A stretch of 64,000 bases of DNA from JANLYQ01 sp031365725. Lineage in GTDB: Bacteria > Actinomycetota > Actinomycetes > JACCUZ01. The position numbers and the translations under genes are program-made. Position 1 is the stretch's first letter. Each line of letters opens with the position of its first letter. The stretch is from the NCBI GenBank assembly GCA_031365725.1, contig JANLYQ010000060.1:57883-121882 (forward strand). Direction: 5' to 3'. The notes beneath the pieces are model-generated. The model was not told where the DNA came from, did not search any database, and worked only from the letters and a program-made list of their open reading frames with translations. Positions 34,042 through 42,594 of this stretch are shown piece after piece.

Positions 34042-34841
34042 ATGCCGATCACCGACGAGCTTGACGCCCGCATCGCCGAGGCGACCGCACAGCTGCAGGA
34101 ACGGGATCGGCTGTTGGCACGAAGCGCCGATCTGGCGGAGCAGCTGCCGGAGGTGCGCGGCACCGTCGCCGCGGCGAAGAAGGAGCAGGGCAAGGAGGAG
34201 CACGACGTGGCCCGGTTGGAAGGGGTGTCGCTCGGCCGAGAAGATGGCGGCCTACGACGTGCTGATCGAGGAGCAGCAGCAGATCGCGGACCGGCTCAAG
34301 GCCCTGCGCGGGGTCGATGCCGAGCACGAGGCAGCCCTTGCCGCCAAGGAGGCCGCCGTGGCGGCAGTTCCCGGCGACCCTCGGGCAGCAGAGCTGGCTG
34401 AGCTTGCCGGCACCCGCGGCGGGCTCGACGCCCAGGCGAAGGAGGTGGACGAGGCGATCGACGCCGCCCGGTCCGCAGCCGCTGCGCTTGTGACGGTCTC
34501 CGACCACCTGGGCTCCGCGTCGAGCTGGTCGACGTTCGACACGTGGTTGGGGGGAGGTGCCCTAGCCAGCATGGCCAAGCACGACCGGCTGGACCAGGTC
34601 CAGCGGGCGGCAACGTACGCCGAGGGAAAGATGGCTCTCCTGCGGCGCGAGCTAGCCGACGTCGGATCCGTCGGAGGGGTGGTGCCGTCGCTGGGGATCA
34701 CCAAGCACGACCCGGTTCGTGGACATCTGGTTGGACAACATCTTCACCGACTTCGCGGTCGCCGGCCGGATCCAGGATGCGCAGCAGAGCACGCTGCGGG
34801 CTCGATTGCTCGGTGCCTCCGGGGGGCAGGTGAGAGGGTGA
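34042..34841 (+). pseudogene. Coiled-coil protein gene with two frameshifts
   Basis: The product is readable in three consecutive frames. Frame one, from ATG 34042, gives ARIAEATAQLQERDRLLA and EQLPEVRGTVAAAKKEQG. Frame two takes over near 34220-34235 with EKMAAYDVLIEEQQQIADRL, continuing through SWSTFDTWLGGG. Frame three takes over near 34700 with FVDIWLDNIFTDFAVAGRIQ, ending at TGA 34839-34841. Together about 265 residues, mostly heptad-like helix. One extra base near each junction explains the pattern. Either the gene is decaying or the assembly has two single-base errors. It lies directly upstream of the SPFH gene. Confidence 0.7.
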
Positions 34842-34909
34842 CAGCAGTGCTCGACGGGGGCGCGGATGCGCAGCAGGGCCGGGAGGCCCGCGAAGGAGAG
34901 CACAGATGA
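34838..34909 (+). CDS. 23-residue linking mini-ORF
   Basis: GTG 34838 overlaps the preceding stop (GTGA) and its own TGA overlaps the next start (ATGA at 34906). Such double overlap would let ribosomes pass from the coiled-coil gene to the SPFH gene. It encodes 23 polar residues, Gly/Glu/Arg-rich. It may be coincidence, as the SPFH gene has its own GAAGGAGAG site. Confidence 0.25.
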   Translation: MTAVLDGGADAQQGREAREGEHR

Positions 34910-36021
34910 CGCAGACGCCCGATCCCCACAGCAGCTCCATGGGGACACCGGGCGTGCCGCCGCGGCCGGTGTTCCCGACCAAGCGCCCGAGGAAGCCGCT
35001 GAGCCCGGGCAGGATCGGCGCGATGCTCGTCGGGTCGGTGGCCGCCATCGTCGTGCTGGTCATGTTGGTGATCGCGCTGTCGTCGTTCGTCAAGACCCAG
35101 GGCGGGGAGATCGCGGTCATCCGCAACGGCGGCCCGCTGGACAACAACAAGGTGCGCCAGGTCGTGCAGCCCGCGTCGGCCCGCACCTACACCGGCCTGT
35201 TCTCGAGCGCGCACCGCTATCCCGCGGCGCAGCGGTTCTACACGATCACCGCCGATGCCAACCGTGGCGACCGGGCCGGTGTCGACGTCGAGCAGGTACC
35301 GACCGCTGACGGCGTCGAGGTCGGCATCGAGGCGACCGTCTACTTCACCCTTACCAGCGACCCGGGCGCGATCAGCACCTTCGACGACCGCTACGGCACC
35401 CGCAAGTACCGCGGTCTCGACGGGCACTATCGCTATGCCTGGGAGGGAGAAGAGGGCTGGCTGACCTTCCTGGACCAGATCATCCGGCCGGTCATCAGCA
35501 ACGACCTGCGTCAGCAGATCGGGGCCTTCCAGTGCTCCGAGCTGCAGTCGTCGTGCGCGTTGGTGCAGAGCGGCGCGCAGGCCGCGGCCAACCCCGGCCA
35601 AGTGGCGAGCAACATCTTCGACGGCTCGGTCGGCAAGCAGAACAACCTCAACCTGGCCAAGATCCAGGACTCCATCGACACCTCTCTGGCCGCCGACCTC
35701 GACTTGACGCTGGGTGGGAAGTTCATCACCGGGGTGCGCTTCAACCTCGCCAAGATCACCCTGCCGGGCAAGGTGCAGGCCGCCATCGACGACGCACAGG
35801 CCGAGTTCGCCGCGGTCGGTAAGTCCCAGGCCCGGGTCGCCCAGGCGCAGAACGAGGCGCGTGCCAACGAGCAGCGTCAGAAGGGCTACCAGCAGTGCCC
35901 GGCCTGCGCGACCATCGACACCCTCAAGGCGATCCCGCCGACCGTGACGACCTTTGCTCCCGGTGCCGGCTTCGCCATCACCCCGCAGAGCGGGGCCGCC
36001 GCCCCGCTGCCGGCCAGGTAG
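34906..36021 (+). CDS. SPFH/Band 7 (prohibitin-like) membrane protein
   Basis: 371 residues. A short Pro-rich N terminus precedes one transmembrane helix (residues about 38-62), then the Band 7 domain (about 65-310): GEIAVIRNGGP, DGVEVGIEATVYFTL, then a coiled EARANEQRQKG. A C-terminal region has QQCPACATIDTLKAIPP. Family members form membrane-associated ring scaffolds or lipid microdomains. The upstream coiled-coil gene and the downstream one-helix gene are probable partners. Confidence 0.85.
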   Translation: MTQTPDPHSSSMGTPGVPPRPVFPTKRPRKPLSPGRIGAMLVGSVAAIVVLVMLVIALSSFVKTQGGEIAVIRNGGPLDNNKVRQVVQPASARTYTGLFSSAHRYPAAQRFYTITADANRGDRAGVDVEQVPTADGVEVGIEATVYFTLTSDPGAISTFDDRYGTRKYRGLDGHYRYAWEGEEGWLTFLDQIIRPVISNDLRQQIGAFQCSELQSSCALVQSGAQAAANPGQVASNIFDGSVGKQNNLNLAKIQDSIDTSLAADLDLTLGGKFITGVRFNLAKITLPGKVQAAIDDAQAEFAAVGKSQARVAQAQNEARANEQRQKGYQQCPACATIDTLKAIPPTVTTFAPGAGFAITPQSGAAAPLPAR

Positions 36022-36040
36022 CGCCAGCCAAGGATCGACG

Positions 36041-36358
36041 ATGAGATTCCTTCTACTGCTGCTGGTCGCCGCGATCGGGGTCACGATCGTGCTGCTGGCG
36101 ATCAGGTCGAGCCTGCGGGTCGAGGCTGAGCTGCCGCCATCGGCGATCGACGACGTGCGCTGGCGGGTGACGCATGCGTCTCGCGAGGGCGTCACGCACA
36201 TCGTCGTACGCCGTGAAGTGACCTCGACCGGGCGCGTCCTCGAGGAGCGGATCGTCACCAAGGTCCCAGACGACGACGCCGACTACGACACGAAATTCGC
36301 CGAGGCCATCACCCTGGCGCGGGCCCGGGCGCAGCTCTACGACGTCGAGGAACGCTGA
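36041..36358 (+). CDS. Small single-helix membrane protein
   Basis: 105 residues: an N-terminal transmembrane helix (LLLLVAAIGVTIVLLAI), then a soluble beta-rich part (VTHIVVRREVTSTGRVLEE) that ends with a helix. It follows the SPFH gene by 19 bp and may serve the same complex. No family recognised. Its end overlaps convergent lipB by 22 bases. Confidence 0.7.
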   Translation: MRFLLLLLVAAIGVTIVLLAIRSSLRVEAELPPSAIDDVRWRVTHASREGVTHIVVRREVTSTGRVLEERIVTKVPDDDADYDTKFAEAITLARARAQLYDVEER

Positions 36359-36990
36359 GCGGTCAGGACCTCGGCGAGGTGCTTCTCGACGTACGGCGTG
36401 ATGTCCGCGACCGTGATCGTGCGGCCGGTCTCGCGGGTCAGCGACGTCACGGTGGCGTCGGTGATGCCGCACGGCACGATCCGGTCGTAGGCCGTGAGGT
36501 CGCAGTCGCAGTTCAGTGCGAAGCCGTGCATCGTCACGCCCTGGGACACCCGGATGCCGATGGCAGCCACCTTGCGGTCCTGCTCACCGGTGGTGGGGTC
36601 GCCGAGCACCCAGACACCCGACCGGCCCTCGACCCGGGTGGCCTCGACCCCCATGTCGGCGCAGGTGCGGATCAGTGCCTCCTCGACGCGGCGTACGTGG
36701 GCGACGACGTCAACCGGGTCGGGCAGCCTCAGGATCGGGTAGCCCACCAGCTGCCCCGGGCCGTGCCAGGTGATCTTGCCGCCGCGGTCGACGTCGATGA
36801 CCGGTGTGCCGTCGGTCGGGCGGTCGAACACCGAGGTGCGTCGGCCTGCGGTGTAGACCGGGGGGTGCTCCAGCAGCAGCACGGTGTCAGGTCGGGTCCC
36901 GGCGACCACGTCGGCGTGCACCCGCCGCTGCTCGTCCCACGCCTCCTGGTAGGGGACGAGCCCCGCGTGCACCATCAGCAGATCGCTCAC
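36337..36990 (-). CDS. lipB: Octanoyl-[acyl carrier protein]:protein N-octanoyltransferase
   Basis: 217 residues from GTG 36990. It moves octanoate from ACP to the lipoyl domains of 2-oxoacid dehydrogenases and GcvH, after which LipA adds sulfur. Key blocks: LLLEHPPVYTAGRRT, GGKITWHGPGQLVGYPIL, AAIGIRVSQGVTMHGFALN with the catalytic Lys just before it, and IVPCGITDATVTSL with the catalytic Cys. An ATG at 37032 is in frame but overlaps the start codon of the divergent gene; the GTG matches the usual length and has a TACGCT hexamer six bases upstream. Confidence 0.93.
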   Translation of the reverse strand: MSDLLMVHAGLVPYQEAWDEQRRVHADVVAGTRPDTVLLLEHPPVYTAGRRTSVFDRPTDGTPVIDVDRGGKITWHGPGQLVGYPILRLPDPVDVVAHVRRVEEALIRTCADMGVEATRVEGRSGVWVLGDPTTGEQDRKVAAIGIRVSQGVTMHGFALNCDCDLTAYDRIVPCGITDATVTSLTRETGRTITVADITPYVEKHLAEVLTAQRSSTS

Positions 36991-36996
36991 CCCGCG

Positions 36997-37002
36997 AGCG
37001 TA
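36997..37002 (-). promoter_or_regulatory. Leaderless -10 element of lipB
   Basis: TACGCT followed by six bases and GTG 36990. This supports the shorter lipB start. Confidence 0.6.
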
Positions 37003-37030
37003 CGTCGCGATGTTTGGGAGACTTGCACTC

Positions 37031-38059
37031 ATGGACCCATTCCGCGTAGCTCTGGTCGGCTACGGCCTGGCCGGACACGACTTCCACGCGCCGCTGATCA
37101 GGCAGGTCGACGGGCTCGCTCTCACCCACGTGGTGACCCGCGACGACGGCCGGGCGGCAACGGCAGCAGCGGAGAACCCCGGTGTCCAGGTGCTCGACTC
37201 CGTCGACGCGCTGTGGTCGCACGCCGCCGACCTCGACCTGGTCGTGCTCGCTACGCCCACCGGTGTACACGCCGAACAGGCGAGCGCGGCGCTGCGTCTG
37301 GACGTGCCGGTGGTGGTCGACAAGCCGTTCACGGTCACGGCGACCGAGGCCCGCGCCGTCGTCGAGCTCGCCGAGCAACGCGGGCTGCTGCTGTCCGTCT
37401 TCCAGAACCGCCGCTGGGATCCCGAGCACCTGACCGCGAAGGCGATCATCGCGACGGGCGACCTCGGCTCGCTGGTGCGGTACGAGGCGCGCTATGAGCG
37501 GTGGCGGCCGGTGCCCAAGGCCCGCTGGCGTGAGCAGTCGCGCAGCGAGGAGGGCGGTGGCATCCTGATGGACCTGCAGTCCCACCTCGTCGACGGCGCA
37601 CTGGACCTCTTCGGCCCGGCGGCGTCGGTCTATGCCGAGCTCGCGACCTTCACCACCGTCGGCGACGATGTGGCGTTCCTGTCCCTGCATCACATCAGCG
37701 GTGTCGTGAGCCACCTCGGCACGACGTCGTTGGCCGGCGCGCCGGGGCCGCGGACCCGGCTGCTGGGCACCGAGGGCGCCTACCTGGTGGCCGGGGTCGA
37801 CGACGACCCGACAGCCCTGTCGGCCTGGGCGGACCAGGACGGTGATCATCGCGGCTGGCTGCTGCGCGGAGCGGACGCGACGCCGGTGCCTCGCGCTCCG
37901 GGGGATTGGGCCGACTTCTACACCGGGGTGCGTGACGCTCTCGTCGGGGGAGGGTCGCCACCGGTGACCGGCGCGGCAGGTGTGGCGGTCATCGAGGTCC
38001 TTGATGCCGCGCGCCGCTCGGCCGCCGAGCGTCAGGTGATCAGCATCCCCCAGCGGTGA
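37031..38059 (+). CDS. Gfo/Idh/MocA-family oxidoreductase
   Basis: 342 residues. The N-terminal Rossmann fold is RVALVGYGLAGHDFHAPLI, followed by the hallmark VVDKPFTVTATEA (the EKP-like Lys) and the C-terminal alpha/beta domain with GGILMDLQSHLVDGALDLFG, where His likely takes part in catalysis. NAD(P)-dependent oxidation of a sugar or polyol is typical. The substrate is unknown. It overlaps the 3' end of the convergent GGDEF-EAL gene by 20 bases. Confidence 0.9.
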   Translation: MDPFRVALVGYGLAGHDFHAPLIRQVDGLALTHVVTRDDGRAATAAAENPGVQVLDSVDALWSHAADLDLVVLATPTGVHAEQASAALRLDVPVVVDKPFTVTATEARAVVELAEQRGLLLSVFQNRRWDPEHLTAKAIIATGDLGSLVRYEARYERWRPVPKARWREQSRSEEGGGILMDLQSHLVDGALDLFGPAASVYAELATFTTVGDDVAFLSLHHISGVVSHLGTTSLAGAPGPRTRLLGTEGAYLVAGVDDDPTALSAWADQDGDHRGWLLRGADATPVPRAPGDWADFYTGVRDALVGGGSPPVTGAAGVAVIEVLDAARRSAAERQVISIPQR

Positions 38060-40310
38060 CCGGGCCGGGCCAGGGAGAGGTGCCGTGCAGGTTGATCTCT
38101 GCGCCCGACACCGGCCGGCCGAGATGGAACCCCTGGGCCACGTCGCAGCCCAACGTGCGCAGGAGATCCAGGGTGGCCTGGGTCTCGACGCCCTCAGCAA
38201 CGACGGTTAGGCCGAGGCTGTGCGCCAGGTCCACCACGGCACGCACCAGGGCTGTCTCGGTCGCTCCGGGGCGTAGGTGGGTGACAAAGCTGCGGTCGAC
38301 CTTGAGCTCGTCGACCGGCAGTCGCTGGAGATAGCTCATCGAGCTGTAGCCGGTGCCGAAGTCGTCCAGGGACAGGGCGACCCCGAGGTCCCGGAGCTGG
38401 GTCAGCACGGTGATGGCTCGGCCCGGGTCGGCGATCACCGCGCTCTCGGTGATCTCGAGCCGCAGCAGGGCTGCCGGCAGCGCTGACTCCTCGAGCAGAG
38501 CGGCCACGTCCTTCGGGAGGCGTTGGTCCAACAGGCAGCGGGCCGACAGGTTCACCGCAACCTGCACGGGTCGGCCCGCGTCGCTCCACCGGGCCGCCTG
38601 GGCCACGGCCTGCGCGACGACCCAGGTGGTCAGCGCGTGGATCAGGCTCGTCCCCTCGGCGATGGGGATGAACTCGGCCGGCGAGACCGGTCCCCGGGTC
38701 GGGTGCTCCCAACGGAGCAGTGCCTCGACGCCCACCAGGGTGCCGTCGTCCAACGCGTACTTCGGTTGGTAGTGCAGGGAGAGCTGCTCGTCGACGTCCA
38801 GGGCTCGACGCAGGTCACCCAACAGATTGAGACGTTGCGGCGTGTGCTCGTCGAGAGCGGGGTCGTACTCCTCGATGGTCGATCCGGCCCGCTTGGCGGC
38901 GTACATCGCGATGTCCGCGCACCGCAGCAAGGTGTCGATGTCGTTGCCGTGCTCGCCGGCGAGAGCGATGCCGATGCTGGCCTCGACGTCGAGAAGGACG
39001 TTGTGCACCGAGAACGGCTCGTGGAGTGCATCGACGATGCGTTCGGCCGTACGCCGGGCATCCGCGCTATCGACGAGATCCACGGCGAGGATGGCGAACT
39101 CGTCGCCGCCGAGCCGGGCCGCCGTGTCCGCGCCGCGCAGGACGGTGCTGAGACGCTCGGCCACGCTGACCAGCAGGGTGTCCCCGTAGCCGTGCCCGAA
39201 GGTGTCGTTGATCTCCTTGAAGCGGTCGAGGTCGAGCAGCAGGACGGCCACGGGACGCCCGGACCGGTCGGCGGCTGCCAGGGCCTGGGTCGCGCGGTCG
39301 GCCAGCAGCGACCGGTTCGCCAGACCGGTCAGACCGTCGTGCAGGGCAGCGGCCCGCAGGGCCTCCTCGAACTGCCGCCGTTCGGTGTATCGGCGGGCGT
39401 TGACCAGGACCGCACCCAGCTGGGCTGCCAGCAGCTGCAGGGCCTCTTCGCGGCCGGCGGGCACCGGCCCGTCATGCAGGGCGTGCAACGAGGTCTCGGC
39501 GCCGCTGCCGCAGTCAGCAACGACCTCGACCAGTCGACGACTCCGGGGGTGGGCAGATGGCTCGTGGCCGCGCAGCCACGCCGACTGGAAACCTAGGCTG
39601 ATGGCGGCCGTGGTCACCTCCGCGGTGATGACGTCGACCTCGAGGCTGGACAGGCGCCGAGCGGCGACGGCGACCTGGCGCAGGGCTGCCACCTCGGCCA
39701 ACCGTTGGTCCAGTCGCTCCGACGACCGGCGCAGCCGTCGGAACAGGTTGCCGGTGGTCGCGGCGACGATGCCGATGATGCCCATCCGGTAGGTCACCGA
39801 GTCGGCATAGAAGTCGATGTGGGCATAGTGCGCGCTGGCCCAGAAGTCGCGCACCGCATAGCCCACGGCAAGGACGATCCAGGTGAGGAGAGCACCCCGG
39901 AGCTCGGCTCGCATGGCTCCCTCGAGGACCGGGAGGACGAGCATGGCCCACAGGGCGTTCTGAGCATCGAAGGCGAAGATCCACAGAACGGCGTAGGCGA
40001 CGAGACCGTCCAGCACCAGCTGGGCGTAGGGCCATGCAGAGCCGTGGCGACGCAGCCGGTGCCCGGCGTAGCGGTCGATGAGGTTGACGACGATCAGCGG
40101 GACGGCGATCGCGGCTCCCAGCCAGCGGCTGAACGGTAGGTCCATGCCGGCCGGCGGGGTGTAGAGAAGGAACTGCAGACCCGCGAACAACGCGGCCAGC
40201 GTGCGCATGCCACGGACCGAGGCGTCGGACCAGCCGGGGGTCCCCGCGGCGGCCGCCGACACGGACTCGGCCTGGGTCACTCCGGCATGGTCGGCCCTGG
40301 TGGGCGGCAT
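38040..40310 (-). CDS. Membrane GGDEF-EAL cyclic-di-GMP protein
   Basis: 756 residues. About five transmembrane helices (residues 35-190) precede a linker with coil and a GAF-like segment (about 215-310), then a GGDEF domain (about 325-480) with intact RLGGDEFAILA and an EAL domain (about 495-745) with VEALLRWEHP, DDFGTGYSS and VAEGVET. Both active sites look competent. It differs from the protein at 13909 in its membrane part, so the two probably sense different inputs. ATG 40310 has GAGG upstream. Confidence 0.9.
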   Translation of the reverse strand: MPPTRADHAGVTQAESVSAAAAGTPGWSDASVRGMRTLAALFAGLQFLLYTPPAGMDLPFSRWLGAAIAVPLIVVNLIDRYAGHRLRRHGSAWPYAQLVLDGLVAYAVLWIFAFDAQNALWAMLVLPVLEGAMRAELRGALLTWIVLAVGYAVRDFWASAHYAHIDFYADSVTYRMGIIGIVAATTGNLFRRLRRSSERLDQRLAEVAALRQVAVAARRLSSLEVDVITAEVTTAAISLGFQSAWLRGHEPSAHPRSRRLVEVVADCGSGAETSLHALHDGPVPAGREEALQLLAAQLGAVLVNARRYTERRQFEEALRAAALHDGLTGLANRSLLADRATQALAAADRSGRPVAVLLLDLDRFKEINDTFGHGYGDTLLVSVAERLSTVLRGADTAARLGGDEFAILAVDLVDSADARRTAERIVDALHEPFSVHNVLLDVEASIGIALAGEHGNDIDTLLRCADIAMYAAKRAGSTIEEYDPALDEHTPQRLNLLGDLRRALDVDEQLSLHYQPKYALDDGTLVGVEALLRWEHPTRGPVSPAEFIPIAEGTSLIHALTTWVVAQAVAQAARWSDAGRPVQVAVNLSARCLLDQRLPKDVAALLEESALPAALLRLEITESAVIADPGRAITVLTQLRDLGVALSLDDFGTGYSSMSYLQRLPVDELKVDRSFVTHLRPGATETALVRAVVDLAHSLGLTVVAEGVETQATLDLLRTLGCDVAQGFHLGRPVSGAEINLHGTSPWPGPVTAGGC

Positions 40311-40398
40311 CTGAATGCCTCGTTCGGGCCTCTGGACCAGGCACATGCACCACACAAGAGGGGCATGGCCGGACATGTCCGGTACGGAGCCCCCGGAC

Positions 40399-41121
40399 TC
40401 AGCCGTCGAGCAGCCGCGGCTCGATGCGCGTCTCCACCGCTGCGCCGTCTGCGCCCCGCTCCACGACGTAGGCCGCCGCGTCGGGACGGTCGGCCACGGC
40501 CTCCACCAGATCGGTGCCCTCGTAGACCAGTCCGACCCCGTCGTCGGTCGCGTGCGAGGTCGGCAGCGTGCCCTCGGCCACCAGCCGGTGCAGCAACGGC
40601 CGGCGCTGCTCCTCGCTGTCGTAGTGCACGCCGTTGCCGTAGGGCAGCAGGGCCAACCCGTTGACGACCGGGCGCAGGTCGTGGCCGAAGCTGTCGGTCG
40701 GCCCACCGACGTACCAGCAGATCGAGCCGGCCGAGACGCCGCCGAGCACCACGCCCTCCTCCCAGCACGCGCGCAGCACTTCGTCGAGCCGGTGCACCCG
40801 CCAGACCGCCAGCAGGTTCGCGACCGAGCCGCCGCCCACCCAGATCACGTCCTGGGTGAGCAGGTGGGCACGCACGTCGTCGACGTTGGGCATCGAGAAC
40901 AGCTCGAGGTGTGAGGCCCGCACAGCTGACCCGGCGAAGGCGCGGTAGAAGCCCGCGGTGCCGTTGAGGCTGTCGCCGGCGGCGGTGCCGACGTAGCAGA
41001 ACTTCGGGCGCTCGGGATGGCCGGCCAGCGCGATGGCGTGCTCGATCAGCGGGCCGCGGCGCCACTGGAACGGGCCGATGTCCGTGGGCTGGAACCCACC
41101 AGAGGTCGCGAGGATCTTCAT
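40399..41121 (-). CDS. Peptidase E-like (S51 family) protease
   Basis: 240 residues. The S51 fold opens with KILATSGGFQPTDIG and the Ser nucleophile sits in GVVLGGVSAGSICWYVGG. A VIWVGGGSVANLLAVW segment precedes it. Peptidase E cleaves Asp-Xaa dipeptides; cyanophycinase is a related member. The ATG chosen (41121) has TAGGCT eight bases upstream; the longer reading overlaps the divergent kinase promoter. It could serve amino acid recycling in the cytoplasm. Confidence 0.85.
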   Translation of the reverse strand: MKILATSGGFQPTDIGPFQWRRGPLIEHAIALAGHPERPKFCYVGTAAGDSLNGTAGFYRAFAGSAVRASHLELFSMPNVDDVRAHLLTQDVIWVGGGSVANLLAVWRVHRLDEVLRACWEEGVVLGGVSAGSICWYVGGPTDSFGHDLRPVVNGLALLPYGNGVHYDSEEQRRPLLHRLVAEGTLPTSHATDDGVGLVYEGTDLVEAVADRPDAAAYVVERGADGAAVETRIEPRLLDG

Positions 41122-41205
41122 GTTCAGCGAGCCTATGCCGGGCGATGCGGCAAGGCTGTGGACAGCTGCCGTCATCGGGCAGCCCGTCTGAGGCACGCTT
41201 TCGGG

Positions 41206-42594
41206 GTGAGCACGCCGACCTGTCCGGGCTATGACGTCGTCGAGATGCTGGGGTTCGGTGCCGGTGGCGAGGTCTGGCTCGCCCGCGAGGCAGTGACCGG
41301 GCGCGCGGTCGCCCTCAAACGGTTACGCGCCGGGGGCACGCTTGCGGACCGGGACCGGCTGCGCCGCGAGGCGGCAGTGCTCGCCTGCATCGACCACCCG
41401 CACGTGGTCCGGCTGCACGAGGTCCACGGCGACACGGTCGACGGTGACGCCATCACCCTCGTGCTCGACCTCGCGTCCGGCGGCAGTCTCTCCCGGCTGC
41501 TGGCCGTTCGCGGCCCGCTGCGCCCCGGCGAGGTGATCACCTTGATCGTGCCGCTGGCCGAGGCGCTGGCGACCGTGCACGATCACGGTCTGGTGCACGG
41601 GGACGTCACCCCGGCCAACGTGCTCTTCGCCGGTGACGGCCGACCGGTGCTCAGCGACCTCGGCATGTGCCGGCTGCTCGGCGTTGCGTCCTCGTCGTAC
41701 GGCGGCACCCCCGGCTTCCTCGACCCTACTCCGGAGCAGGACGGTCCCGGTCCTGCCTCGGACGTGTTCGGTCTGGCGGCGACCTGCCTCGCCGCCCTCG
41801 GCCCGGACCCGACCCCCGGACCCCTGGCGGATCTGCTGCGGAGCGCCACCGACCGTGACCCGGCGGTCCGGCCGACGGCAGCAGTGCTGGCCGACCAGGC
41901 GTTCCGGGCCGGGTCCGCCGAGCCGATCCAGCTCGGCCACGGCCTGCCCCGGTCACTCGGCGGCGGACCGGGGCTGCGGCCGGGTCCCGTGTCGGTGGTG
42001 ATGTCGTCCAGCGACCAGGTCGTGACGCGGGTGACTCCGGCAGGCCCACGAGTGTCGCCAGTGCCGGCTGCTCCCGCGAGACGGCGACGGTGGATGCCAC
42101 CCACCTGGTGCACCGGGCGTGTGATCGGGGGCGTGGCGGTCGGGCTGGTGCTGACCGTGGCAGCGGTGGTGGGGGTCGTCGCTGTCGTGGGCAGTGCCGC
42201 CAGCGAGCCCGGGCCGGCCCCGTGGCGCACTGTGCTGCGTGGTCTCGATCTTCGCCGCGCCCAGGCCTTCGGCCGGGCGGACCCGGCCGCACTCACGGCC
42301 GTCTACGTGACCGGTGCACCGGCCGGCGCCCGCGACCGCACTTTGATCACGCGGCTGTCAGCCCAGGGTCTGCACGCCGAGGGACTGCGACTCTCCACCC
42401 GCAGAATCAAGGTGCGGCGAGCGACCTCGACCATGGCGGTGCTGCGCGTCACCGACGTCCTGGCGCCGTACCGGCTGGTGGACGGCAGCGGTGCTGTGGT
42501 GCGTTCGGCTGCGGGACGCCGGCCCACCACCTGGGTGCTGACGCTGCGGCGCGAGGGGACCCGATGGAAGGTCTATGACGTGGCGCGCCGGTGA
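41206..42594 (+). CDS. Membrane-anchored Ser/Thr protein kinase
   Basis: 462 residues. The kinase domain (residues about 5-230) has the Gly loop GFGAGGEVWLA, Lys in AVALKRL, and catalytic HGDVTPANVLF, where HRD has become HGD but Asp is kept. The metal motif is DLG rather than DFG, then GGTPGFLDP. A Pro-rich juxtamembrane linker leads to one transmembrane helix (about 305-330) and an extracellular domain of about 125 residues. PknB-like topology. The extracellular domain resembles no known sensor I can name. It is convergent with the epimerase gene, overlapping by 22 bases. Confidence 0.85.
   Translation: MSTPTCPGYDVVEMLGFGAGGEVWLAREAVTGRAVALKRLRAGGTLADRDRLRREAAVLACIDHPHVVRLHEVHGDTVDGDAITLVLDLASGGSLSRLLAVRGPLRPGEVITLIVPLAEALATVHDHGLVHGDVTPANVLFAGDGRPVLSDLGMCRLLGVASSSYGGTPGFLDPTPEQDGPGPASDVFGLAATCLAALGPDPTPGPLADLLRSATDRDPAVRPTAAVLADQAFRAGSAEPIQLGHGLPRSLGGGPGLRPGPVSVVMSSSDQVVTRVTPAGPRVSPVPAAPARRRRWMPPTWCTGRVIGGVAVGLVLTVAAVVGVVAVVGSAASEPGPAPWRTVLRGLDLRRAQAFGRADPAALTAVYVTGAPAGARDRTLITRLSAQGLHAEGLRLSTRRIKVRRATSTMAVLRVTDVLAPYRLVDGSGAVVRSAAGRRPTTWVLTLRREGTRWKVYDVARR

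Noticed and set aside
36991..37032. Longer lipB start at ATG 37032
   Set aside because: It overlaps the start codon of the divergent oxidoreductase gene and the -10-like TACGCT; GTG 36990 fits family length.
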